Assembly: GCA_026421135.1 (NCBI GenBank)
Contig: JAPKCR010000152.1
Location: forward strand, 1 to 6,323
DNA: 6,323 nt
From: Sulfitobacter sp.
Lineage (GTDB): Bacteria > Pseudomonadota > Alphaproteobacteria > Rhodobacterales > Rhodobacteraceae
Direction: 5' to 3'
Below are positions 1-5,813 of this stretch, in pieces. How positions within the stretch are numbered: the stretch's first letter is position 1; each line of letters begins with the position of its first letter. Both the position numbers and the translations under genes were made by a program. The notes beneath the pieces were generated by a model. The model was not told the DNA's origin and did no database searches. It worked only from the letters and a program-made list of their open reading frames with translations.

Positions 1-229
1 CCCAGATCAAGTATTGCTTCCAGATTGGCTGATCGAGAGAGTATTCCTTGCGCAAAAATTCGGCCTTGGCGACACCCTCGGCCTGACCGGTTGCGCGCAG
101 CTCGGCGATCTGGTTCGACAAATAGTCACCCGGTGGCAGGTTGATGATGATAAAGACCAGCACGGATACAACCGCCAGGGTCAGTAACATGGTGATGAAA
201 CGCCAGACTGCGTATCTAAGAAAGATCAT
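1..229 (-). CDS. ABC transporter inner-membrane permease, DppB/OppB family (N-terminal part only)
   Basis: The reverse strand reads 76 codons from an ATG at 229 to the window edge without a stop, so only the N-terminus of a roughly 300-plus-residue permease is present. It begins MIFLRYAVWRF, then one strongly hydrophobic transmembrane segment (about residues 11-30), then LPPGDYLSNQ and a polar periplasmic stretch ending near SLDQPIWKQYLIW. A single helix followed by a P-G-D motif and a D-x-P-x-W-x-x-Y segment is the usual start of DppB/OppB-type permeases. The protein would form half of the membrane channel fed by the binding protein encoded just upstream. Its ATG shares four bases (ATGA) with the stop of that gene, and an AGG at 237-239 serves as ribosome binding site inside the preceding coding sequence, so translational coupling is likely. 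The family assignment is firm; the substrate cannot be told. Confidence 0.9.
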   Translation of the reverse strand, partial: MIFLRYAVWRFITMLLTLAVVSVLVFIIINLPPGDYLSNQIAELRATGQAEGVAKAEFLRKEYSLDQPIWKQYLIW

Positions 230-2145
230 CGGCTTACCTGTACTAGTGGGTCTTCGAAATAAAACTCGTCAATTCGGTGGATGCCAAAATGTGCACCGGG
301 ATCATAGGCCCAGACGCCTTCCTTTGGTACGTTCTTTAGGCGGTTGGACACGACAACGGGTTGGGGTGCCTCGGAGAGTATGCCAATGGCGAACTGCTGT
401 TCGGCATGGATTTTGAGCATCTTTCCCCAAATTTCCATGCGTTCTTGCGTGACATCTGTGTGGGTCCATTCTTTTGCCAGATCCATCAGGTCTTGGGCGG
501 GTTGCATATCGGGGGCTTCGCCTGAATGGCCCAATGTCTGATAATATTGACCCCACTTGGGCCAAGAAAAGAATTCCTGATTGGTAGGGGCGAGATACTT
601 GGGGGATGTCGCGGGACCGGGTATGCCGTTGTCCCAACCAAACCAAACAGCGGACATTGTTCTACCCGCATAGATGCGATTGCGCAGGATGTCGCGGTCT
701 AGCGGGCGCATGATCAGACGGATACCAATGTCGCGCCACGTGTCGGTGATGATTGCCAGCGCGCTTACTTCCTCGCTGCGTTCACCTGCTGTTTCCACAA
801 CGAATTCCATCGGCCTGCCATCAGGCAGTTTGCGCAGGCCGGATGGCATGCGTTCGGTCAAACCCATATCATCCAGCAGCGCATTTGCGGCATCGATGTC
901 AAAATCGGCCCATGCATGTAAGTTAGCCTCGTCATACAGAGGGCTTTGGGACAGCGCGGTCATTCCACCCTCTTTCGCGAGGCCAAAATACAGTGCGCGG
1001 TTAATCATCCGTCGGTCAATTCCAAGGCTGAGTGCACGGCGGAACCGCACATCGCGCATTATCTTGCGCCAGACCGGATCGGCAAAATTCAGGTTCGGAT
1101 AAATCGCAATTTGACTTGCTGCACCATTGGCCCACAAAAACACTTTGTATTTGCCGCCGTCGACTTCGCCCTTTTTCAGGATCGAAATATCGGGAAAGTC
1201 CAAACCGCGAGATTGAAGATCGACTTCGCCTGCGTTGGCCTTGGCCGCGATCAGGCCGCCGCCCACGACATCCATATTCACCACGTCGATATAAGGCAGC
1301 TGGGTGCCGTGGCTGTCGATGCGATGGTAGAACGGGTTTTTGACAAACAGCTGGCGTGACTCGTCACTGTCGCTGGTGTTTATCCATGGTTGCAGTGTGG
1401 GCAATCGTGGGTTGTCGAATTTATACATGTTATCGCGCTTGTTGTGCAGCGCAGCCCAGCTTTTCACTCGCGCACTACGGACCTCTGCCTTAAGTTTTTC
1501 CGGGTCAGCGAAATCGGCATGAAACTGTTTAAGATAGTGGGCGGGGCGATAAACAAACGGTGGACTGGCCTGCGCAAGAAGCGGCAGGAAATCAGGGTTC
1601 GGATCATCCCATTCAAAAACGACCGTCAGAGGATCAGGGAATGTGACCTGGACCAGCTTGTCCTCGACAAACATGAATTTGGGTGGTCCGCTTGGCGAGA
1701 TCTCGGCGTTGTTAACGACGTTCTCCCACCAATATTTGAAATCATCCGAGGTAAGGGGCGCGCCATCAGACCAGCGATGGCCTTCGCGCAGGTGCAGCGT
1801 ATATTTTCGGCCCTGTTCGACATCCACGGATTTCAGAATATCAGGTGCCAGTGAATAGTCCGGTTGATACCCGATGAGCCGCGCATAGCCATAAACAACC
1901 ATCTGCCGCACGTCCTTGGACCGCGAGACAAGAGTGCGCAAGGTGCCACCTTGCTTGCCAAAACTGCGCCCCTTTGCGGCCAAATCAACGATCAGCGGCT
2001 CTTTGGGCAGGCGATCTTCAACTGGGGGCAGGCTACCGCTTTTGACCTCTTGTGCCCAGAACGAGCTTTCTTGTAGCGGCGGCAGAGATGTTTGCGGCCA
2101 TAGCGGGGTGGCGATCAAGGAAAGGGCGAGGGCGAGCTTACGCAT
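226..2145 (-). CDS. ABC transporter periplasmic solute-binding protein, family 5 (peptide/nickel/oligosaccharide type)
   Basis: A 639-residue extracellular binding protein that would capture a solute in the periplasm and deliver it to the permease encoded directly downstream. The N-terminus [16 protein letters not shown] is a signal peptide (basic n-region, hydrophobic core), although no clean A-x-A cleavage site is visible. Family-5 hallmarks are YTLHLREGHRWSDGAPLTSD at about 115-134, and the segment DVRFRRALSLGIDRR at 365-379, which matches the conserved F-R-R-A-L-x-x-x-I-D-R of this family. At 639 residues it is longer than classic DppA/OppA (about 510-540); it carries an extra N-terminal region before the first conserved motif and a C-terminal tail (about 600-639). 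This size fits YejA-like or AgpA-like large family-5 proteins. The reading frame stays open upstream to 2418, but the ATG at 2145 is chosen because it starts the signal peptide, has AAGG at 2155-2158 nine bases upstream, and overlaps the ATPase stop by 8 bp. The ligand could be a peptide, opine or oligosaccharide; sequence alone does not decide. Confidence 0.93.
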   Translation of the reverse strand: MRKLALALSLIATPLWPQTSLPPLQESSFWAQEVKSGSLPPVEDRLPKEPLIVDLAAKGRSFGKQGGTLRTLVSRSKDVRQMVVYGYARLIGYQPDYSLAPDILKSVDVEQGRKYTLHLREGHRWSDGAPLTSDDFKYWWENVVNNAEISPSGPPKFMFVEDKLVQVTFPDPLTVVFEWDDPNPDFLPLLAQASPPFVYRPAHYLKQFHADFADPEKLKAEVRSARVKSWAALHNKRDNMYKFDNPRLPTLQPWINTSDSDESRQLFVKNPFYHRIDSHGTQLPYIDVVNMDVVGGGLIAAKANAGEVDLQSRGLDFPDISILKKGEVDGGKYKVFLWANGAASQIAIYPNLNFADPVWRKIMRDVRFRRALSLGIDRRMINRALYFGLAKEGGMTALSQSPLYDEANLHAWADFDIDAANALLDDMGLTERMPSGLRKLPDGRPMEFVVETAGERSEEVSALAIITDTWRDIGIRLIMRPLDRDILRNRIYAGRTMSAVWFGWDNGIPGPATSPKYLAPTNQEFFSWPKWGQYYQTLGHSGEAPDMQPAQDLMDLAKEWTHTDVTQERMEIWGKMLKIHAEQQFAIGILSEAPQPVVVSNRLKNVPKEGVWAYDPGAHFGIHRIDEFYFEDPLVQVSR

Positions 2146-3907
2146 GACATCTGACCTTGTGACCGGGTTCCAGTTCACGCAAATCCGGGACCTGCATGCC
2201 TTCAAAGCGGTATTGTTCCGGCCACAGCCGTGGGGAACCGGCCCCCTTGGCGACCAGATCCAGATCAATCGGACGTTTGATGTCAGGCTCTGGCTGGGCC
2301 GCGATGAGCGCTTTAGTATAAGGGTGTTGCGGGTTGTAGAATAACGTATCGGGGGCGGCCTGCTCAACGATAACGCCCGCGCGCATGACCGCGACTTCGT
2401 CTGCGATACGCGCAACAACGGCCAAATCGTGGCTTATGAACAGATAGCTTAGGTTTGCGCGTTCCCGGATATCTTCGAGCAGCGACAGGATTTGATCCTG
2501 CACAGATACATCCAGCGCCGACGTCGGTTCGTCACAGATCAACAACCTTGGGTCCAGCGTTAAAGCGCGCGCAATCGACAAGCGTTGTCGTTGCCCGCCT
2601 GAAAAGGCGTGGGGAAAGCGGCGCATTATATTTGCGTCCAACCCGACCCAGCTTAACATCTCGGCCGCCTTGTCGCGTCGGTCAGAGGCCGATCCGATTC
2701 CGTGAATCTCCATCGGTTCTGTGAGGGCTTCCTGAACGCGCATCCGCGGGCTTAGCGATGAATAGGGGTCTTGGAACACCATCTGCGCCTGACACTGGAA
2801 CATCTTGCGCTCTGTGCTGTCCATTGTGTGAACCGCCATAGGGTCCGCACCTTTTTCCGGACGAAAAAGTACTTCGCCGCCTTTGTCAGGCGTCTCCGCC
2901 CCCATTGCGATCCGGGCGCAGGTCGTCTTGCCAGACCCGCTTTCACCGACGATGGCCAGCGTCTTGCCCCGCTGAAGTTGCAAATCGACGATCTGACAGG
3001 CTGTGACGGTGACGGGTTTGCGCCACCCGCCGGCCCGCATGGTATAGGTTTTGGACACGTTGCGCAGATCAAGGATGACATCATCGTGGCTGGGCGCGCG
3101 GGCCGGGGTAGCGACAAGTGGGATCATCGGTGCCGCGGCAAACAGCTTGGCCGTATAGGGATGCGCGGGGGCACCCAAAATGTCTTTGGCAAGGCCGCTT
3201 TCCATAACCCGGCCCTTGTTCATTACAACAACCTCCTGAGCCATGTTGGCAACCACACCCAAATCATGCGTGACAAGGATTACGCCCATGCCTGTTTCTT
3301 TTTGGAGGCTGCGGATCAGCCCCAAAACCTGCGCTTGCGTCGTGACGTCCAGCGCGGTGGTCGGTTCGTCAGCAATCAGCAGCTCGGGTTTGGCGACCAT
3401 GGCCATGGCGATCATCGCGCGTTGGCGCATACCGCCTGACATCTCGAAAGGATAGCTGCGCCAAGCCCGCACGGGATCAACAAACCCCACATGTTCGAAC
3501 TGTTCCAACACAGTGCGCTTGGCCTCGGCACGACCCATGTTGCGGTGCAGCCGTAACACTTCGGCGACTTGATCGCCCAGACGGTGCAGCGGAGAAAGCG
3601 AGCGCATGGGTTCTTGGAAGATCATCGAAATCCGGTCGCCCCGGATATCGCGCATTGCCCGTTCCGGCAACGACATCAATTCGGCTGATGTGCTCGACCC
3701 GTGAAACTTTATGGAACCGCTGCGCAGTTGTGCGGCATCTGGCAGAATACGCAGGACCGACCGGCAAGTCAGTGTCTTGCCTGACCCGCTCTCCCCGACC
3801 AGTGCCAGTGTTTCTCCGGCGTTGACGCAAAAGCTAACACCATCCACAACCGGCGCGGCATCTCCAAATCCGATTGTAAGGTCATTTACTTCCAAAAGGG
3901 GGGTCAT
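2138..3907 (-). CDS. ABC transporter ATP-binding protein with two fused nucleotide-binding domains (DppD-DppF / YejF-like)
   Basis: A cytoplasmic ATPase in which both engine domains of an Opp/Dpp importer lie on one chain (589 aa from the ATG). Domain 1: Walker A GESGSGKT 38-45, Q-loop Q98, signature MSGGMRQ 156-162, Walker B LLIADE 176-181, switch H214, HPYT 249-252. A linker of about 20 residues rich in A/P follows. Domain 2: Walker A GESGSGKT 321-328, Q379, signature FSGGQRQ 435-441, Walker B LLICDE 455-460, H493, HPYT 528-531. All catalytic motifs are intact in both halves, so both sites should hydrolyse ATP. The tail keeps the P-x-L-R...PGHKVRC end of the oligopeptide-ABC C-terminal motif, but only its last Cys (C587) is present; the upstream C-x-F-x-x-R-C cluster is absent. 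It is the first gene of its operon and overlaps the binding-protein gene by 8 bp. The start could also be a GTG at 3910, one codon earlier; the ATG is preferred. Ribosome-binding signal is weak (GGA five bases before the ATG). Confidence 0.94.
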   Translation of the reverse strand: MTPLLEVNDLTIGFGDAAPVVDGVSFCVNAGETLALVGESGSGKTLTCRSVLRILPDAAQLRSGSIKFHGSSTSAELMSLPERAMRDIRGDRISMIFQEPMRSLSPLHRLGDQVAEVLRLHRNMGRAEAKRTVLEQFEHVGFVDPVRAWRSYPFEMSGGMRQRAMIAMAMVAKPELLIADEPTTALDVTTQAQVLGLIRSLQKETGMGVILVTHDLGVVANMAQEVVVMNKGRVMESGLAKDILGAPAHPYTAKLFAAAPMIPLVATPARAPSHDDVILDLRNVSKTYTMRAGGWRKPVTVTACQIVDLQLQRGKTLAIVGESGSGKTTCARIAMGAETPDKGGEVLFRPEKGADPMAVHTMDSTERKMFQCQAQMVFQDPYSSLSPRMRVQEALTEPMEIHGIGSASDRRDKAAEMLSWVGLDANIMRRFPHAFSGGQRQRLSIARALTLDPRLLICDEPTSALDVSVQDQILSLLEDIRERANLSYLFISHDLAVVARIADEVAVMRAGVIVEQAAPDTLFYNPQHPYTKALIAAQPEPDIKRPIDLDLVAKGAGSPRLWPEQYRFEGMQVPDLRELEPGHKVRCHA

Positions 3908-4062
3908 CACGGTCCAAACGCATTAAAACTCGACACTACAACTTCGAGTGAAACCGATTAAACCTTCGGCGTCTAGGGGCCTTGGCCAATGATTTAAGGA
4001 TGTTACTCTCACGATGTGCTGTGATTCATGCGCACTAAGCCGAAAATGAAAGTGAACGGAAA
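3908..4062. promoter_or_regulatory. Divergent intergenic region between the ABC operon and the methyltransferase gene
   Basis: These 155 bases separate two genes that point away from each other, so both promoters should lie here. The stretch is more AT-rich than the flanking genes. I found no convincing -35/-10 pair on either strand. It does contain an inverted repeat at 3928-3949, an AGTGAAACC 9-mer at 3947-3955 that recurs in front of the TRAP operon, and a short repeated GAAAATGA (4042-4049 and 4059-4066). The promoter role is inferred from layout, not from recognised motifs. Confidence 0.55.
3928..3949. repeat. Inverted repeat, possible operator of the ABC operon
   Basis: ACTCGA at 3928-3933 and its exact reverse complement TCGAGT at 3944-3949 are separated by 10 bases, giving arm centres 16 bp apart. 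The position, 21 bp upstream of the ATPase start, would suit a repressor site. Six-base arms can arise by chance, so this is only a candidate. Confidence 0.3.
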
Positions 4063-4066
4063 ATGA
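4028..4066 (+). other. Possible 12-codon leader ORF overlapping the methyltransferase start
   Basis: An ATG at 4028 opens a frame encoding MRTKPKMKVNGK and stops at TGA 4064-4066, which overlaps the methyltransferase ATG as ATGA. An internal ATG at 4046 gives a 6-codon version. The peptide is strongly basic. The methyltransferase itself has only GGA two bases before its ATG, too close for a good ribosome binding site, so termination-reinitiation from this leader is conceivable. No good ribosome binding site is visible before 4028 either, and such short ORFs are common by chance. Confidence 0.2.
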
Positions 4067-4551
4067 GCCGTCTGGATGTATTTATCAATCGTATGCTGTC
4101 GCAGCGCGCTTGCCTTAACCACGCGGTTGAATTGACAAAAGGCCAACCCGGCCCGGTGTTTGAACTTGGCCTGGGAAATGGCCGTACTTTTCACCACATG
4201 CGAGAGATCATGCCGGAGCGTGAGATTTTTGTTTTTGAGCGTGCCATCGCATCGAACCCAAACAGTACACCCGCAGAAGATATGGTATTTCTGGGCGACG
4301 TCTATGAAACTCTTCCCGCTGCTTTGAAACGGTTCGGTCCTACCGTACGGTTGATCCACGCAGATTTGGGCGGGCATGATTTGGCGAAAAACGATGTATT
4401 TGCCAAAGCCCTGTCGCCCTATGTCGAACCCTTGTTGGATCACGGCGGAATCATGGTTTCCAGCGACAGAATGTATTTTCTTCGCCTGAAAGAGATTCCT
4501 TTACCGCAAGATGCAGTGCCGGCACGTTGTCATATCTATCAGCGCGGCTAG
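4063..4551 (+). CDS. Small class I SAM-dependent methyltransferase-like protein, substrate unknown
   Basis: A 162-residue soluble protein, predicted cytoplasmic. A helical N-terminus (1-25) precedes VFELGLGNGRT at 32-42, a good motif I for S-adenosylmethionine binding (E-x-G-x-G-x-G). The acidic residue ending the second strand is E59 in FVFER, GDV at 78-80 fits the adenine-contacting loop, and LIHADLGGH at 97-105 occupies the fourth-strand position. GGIMVSSD at 128-135 would be strand five. It lacks the N/D-PP-Y/F signature of nucleic-acid amino-methyltransferases. The size and motif pattern match what I recall as the Methyltransf_17 group (PF12692), with a solved structure from Silicibacter pomeroyi; this is from memory, not a search. 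The start is forced: an in-frame TAA lies at 4036-4038 with no other start codon between. No signal peptide or membrane segment is visible. It stands alone between two transporter operons, so context gives no substrate. Methyl transfer itself is an inference from the fold. Confidence 0.8.
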   Translation: MSRLDVFINRMLSQRACLNHAVELTKGQPGPVFELGLGNGRTFHHMREIMPEREIFVFERAIASNPNSTPAEDMVFLGDVYETLPAALKRFGPTVRLIHADLGGHDLAKNDVFAKALSPYVEPLLDHGGIMVSSDRMYFLRLKEIPLPQDAVPARCHIYQRG

Positions 4552-4553
4552 AC

Positions 4554-4582
4554 TTATCGGTTATCCGGTAACCATTTGATAA
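4554..4582 (+). terminator. Imperfect hairpin after the methyltransferase gene (weak terminator candidate)
   Basis: Three bases past the stop, GGTTA (4559-4563) and TAACC (4569-4573) pair around a TCCGG loop. The pairing can resume outside with TTATC (4554-4558) and GATAA (4578-4582) if ATTT is bulged. No run of T follows, so it is not a standard intrinsic terminator; it may only stabilise the 3' end or be chance. Confidence 0.3.
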
Positions 4583-4670
4583 ATAACAACCTAATTCTAG
4601 CCAGCTGCGCAATGTTGTGGCCGGCGCAATATCCGCTTGCGCGTTGTCATCTCCGGCCCTAGGTTCCGTT

Positions 4671-4700
4671 GTGACATAGTGAAACCAAGTTTCGCATAGT
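4671..4700 (+). promoter_or_regulatory. Candidate sigma70-type promoter of the TRAP operon
   Basis: GTGACA at 4671-4676 matches TTGACA in five of six positions, and CATAGT at 4695-4700 matches TATAAT in four of six, with an 18-bp spacer. Transcription would start near 4707, leaving a leader of about 20 bases before the dctP ATG. The spacer holds the GAAAC/GTTTC palindrome, which would suit repression. The match is by eye only. Confidence 0.4.
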
Positions 4701-4705
4701 GAAAC
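4675..4705. promoter_or_regulatory. Alternating GAAAC/GTTTC palindromes and 20-bp direct repeat (operator candidate)
   Basis: CATAGTGAAAC occurs twice, at 4675-4685 and 4695-4705, exactly 20 bp (about two helical turns) apart. Between them is GTTTC (4689-4693), so the block reads GAAAC-CAA-GTTTC then GCATAGT then GAAAC. The first pair forms a GAAAC-NNN-GTTTC palindrome, the spacing known for KdgR-type operators of the IclR family. It ends 21 bases before the dctP start. The regulator is not in the window; the IclR link is an inference from motif shape. Confidence 0.5.
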
Positions 4706-4713
4706 TAATTCTT

Positions 4714-4720
4714 GGGAGGG
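4714..4720 (+). promoter_or_regulatory. Ribosome binding site that fixes the dctP start
   Basis: GGGAGGG lies six bases before the ATG at 4727. The reading frame extends back to a TTG at 4712, but that codon precedes this site and would place it inside the coding sequence, so the ATG is the real start. The signal peptide also begins there. Confidence 0.85.
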
Positions 4721-4726
4721 AAATTC

Positions 4727-5782
4727 ATGTCCTTTATCAAAAACCTGTCCTTTGCCGCTGTTGTAGGCTTTGCCGCCTCGGTTGCTGGTGCTGAAACCGT
4801 TTTGATCCACGGTGAAGCAGGACCAAACCGTGGTGCCCGCGCAAACGCATTGCAGTGGTTCGCCGATCAAGTTGCCGAACGCTCGGCTGGCGATTTGCGG
4901 ATGGATATTCAATGGGGTGGCGCGCTGTTCAAAGCGAACGCAGCCGTTCAATCCATTGCCGATGGTGTTGCCGACACAGGGTCGGTCATCGCAGTTTACT
5001 ACCCGCAAGAGATGGCTGCCTATGGCATCGCGGATCTGCCGGTAAACAACCCTGATGCGTGGGTCGGAATGCGCGCCACGGATGAGCTGATGCGCTCTAA
5101 CCCGGCGATTGCCGACAACCTGGCCGACAAGAACCTAGTTTACATCGGCACATGGACCACCAGCCAGGTCAACATCGGCTGCAAAGGCGATGCAATCCGG
5201 TCGGTCGCTGACATCTCGGGCAAGAAAGTCCGCGGCGTTGGGGCATATGGCAAAGTCTTCGGTGAAGAAGGTGCCAACATGGTCAACATGTCGATATATG
5301 ACGCGTACCAAGGCCTCGATACGGGCTTGATCGATTGCAGCCAGGGGTATTCCTATGCCGTTGCCGCGCTGAAGCAGGCCGAAGTGATGGACAACTACAC
5401 CTTGTTGAACTGGGGTCAGGTCGGCGGTGTGGGTATCTTCATGAACAAAGACATGTTCGATTCCCTGACTGCGGAACAGCAGGACGTGCTGACCACTACC
5501 GGTGCCGACATGGCCGACGAATTTGGCCGCATGATCACTACGGCGAATGAAAATGCCATTGCCTCAATGAAGGAACAGGGCGTCGAAATCATCGAGCTGT
5601 CCGCAGAAGAGCGTGCAAAGCTGGTTGAAGGTGGCCAAAAATATCTGGGCGAATGGGCAGATACCGCCAAAGCGTCCGGCTTGCCTGCCGACGCGATGCT
5701 GGAAGACTACGCCGCATTGATCGCCAAATACACGCAAGAGCGTGACACCAATGGCTATCCTTGGGCAAAATCCAGCAACTAA
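4727..5782 (+). CDS. dctP: TRAP transporter periplasmic substrate-binding subunit, DctP family
   Basis: A 351-residue periplasmic receptor for a tripartite ATP-independent (TRAP) importer, which would bind an organic acid or related carboxylate and pass it to the DctQM membrane complex. Residues 1-22 form a signal peptide (MSFIKN, hydrophobic core, SVAGA before E23). The mature start ETVLIHGEAGPNRG and the first lobe segment IQWGGALFKANAAVQSIADG (61-80) are typical of the family. ISGKKVRG at 163-170 carries the position of the arginine (R169) that in TRAP receptors salt-bridges the substrate carboxylate, although the usual R-x-P following is replaced by RGVG. NWGQVGGVGIFMNKD (228-242) fits the second-lobe region and the C-terminus has the long helices expected. 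Exactly two cysteines, C152 and C204, remain in the mature chain. Length is normal for DctP. The family is clear, but the dicarboxylate specificity implied by the name is not shown by the sequence. Confidence 0.92.
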   Translation: MSFIKNLSFAAVVGFAASVAGAETVLIHGEAGPNRGARANALQWFADQVAERSAGDLRMDIQWGGALFKANAAVQSIADGVADTGSVIAVYYPQEMAAYGIADLPVNNPDAWVGMRATDELMRSNPAIADNLADKNLVYIGTWTTSQVNIGCKGDAIRSVADISGKKVRGVGAYGKVFGEEGANMVNMSIYDAYQGLDTGLIDCSQGYSYAVAALKQAEVMDNYTLLNWGQVGGVGIFMNKDMFDSLTAEQQDVLTTTGADMADEFGRMITTANENAIASMKEQGVEIIELSAEERAKLVEGGQKYLGEWADTAKASGLPADAMLEDYAALIAKYTQERDTNGYPWAKSSN

Positions 5783-5794
5783 ACACATAGCCTT

Positions 5795-5806
5795 GAGGGG
5801 AGGGGA
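5795..5806 (+). promoter_or_regulatory. Ribosome binding site of dctQ
   Basis: A purine block GAGGGGAGGGGA ends seven bases before the ATG at 5814 and fills much of the 31-bp gap after dctP. It offers two overlapping Shine-Dalgarno options and supports independent strong initiation on the membrane subunit. No terminator lies in the gap. Confidence 0.75.
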
Positions 5807-5813
5807 CGGGACC

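Noticed and set aside
674..1854. Several 100-150 codon plus-strand frames opposite the binding-protein gene.
   Set aside because: They overlap one another and lie antisense to a well-supported gene; none shows a recognisable domain.
2146..2418. Upstream extension of the binding-protein frame by 91 codons into the ATPase gene.
   Set aside because: It lies within the ATPase coding sequence in another frame, its translation is Arg/Ser-rich with no family resemblance, and the ATG at 2145 begins a proper signal peptide with a ribosome binding site.
2771..3439. A 222-codon open frame on the plus strand opposite the ATPase gene.
   Set aside because: It is antisense to intact ABC ATPase motifs, its composition (His/Arg/Gly-rich) looks like a shadow frame of GC-rich coding DNA, and no ribosome binding site or neighbour supports it.
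4009..4443. A 144-codon minus-strand frame opposite the methyltransferase gene.
   Set aside because: The plus-strand frame carries a clear SAM motif I and a class I fold pattern; the opposite frame has no domain and extends into the promoter region.
3911..4726. Possible mobile element, tRNA or CRISPR signal in the intergenic DNA around the methyltransferase.
   Set aside because: No transposase fragments, terminal repeats, cloverleaf or regularly spaced repeats were found; the only repeats are short operator-like words.
4451..5008. A 185-codon minus-strand frame across the intergenic region and the start of dctP.
   Set aside because: More than half is antisense to the DctP signal peptide and first lobe, and the rest covers the promoter/operator block; it has no recognisable domain.
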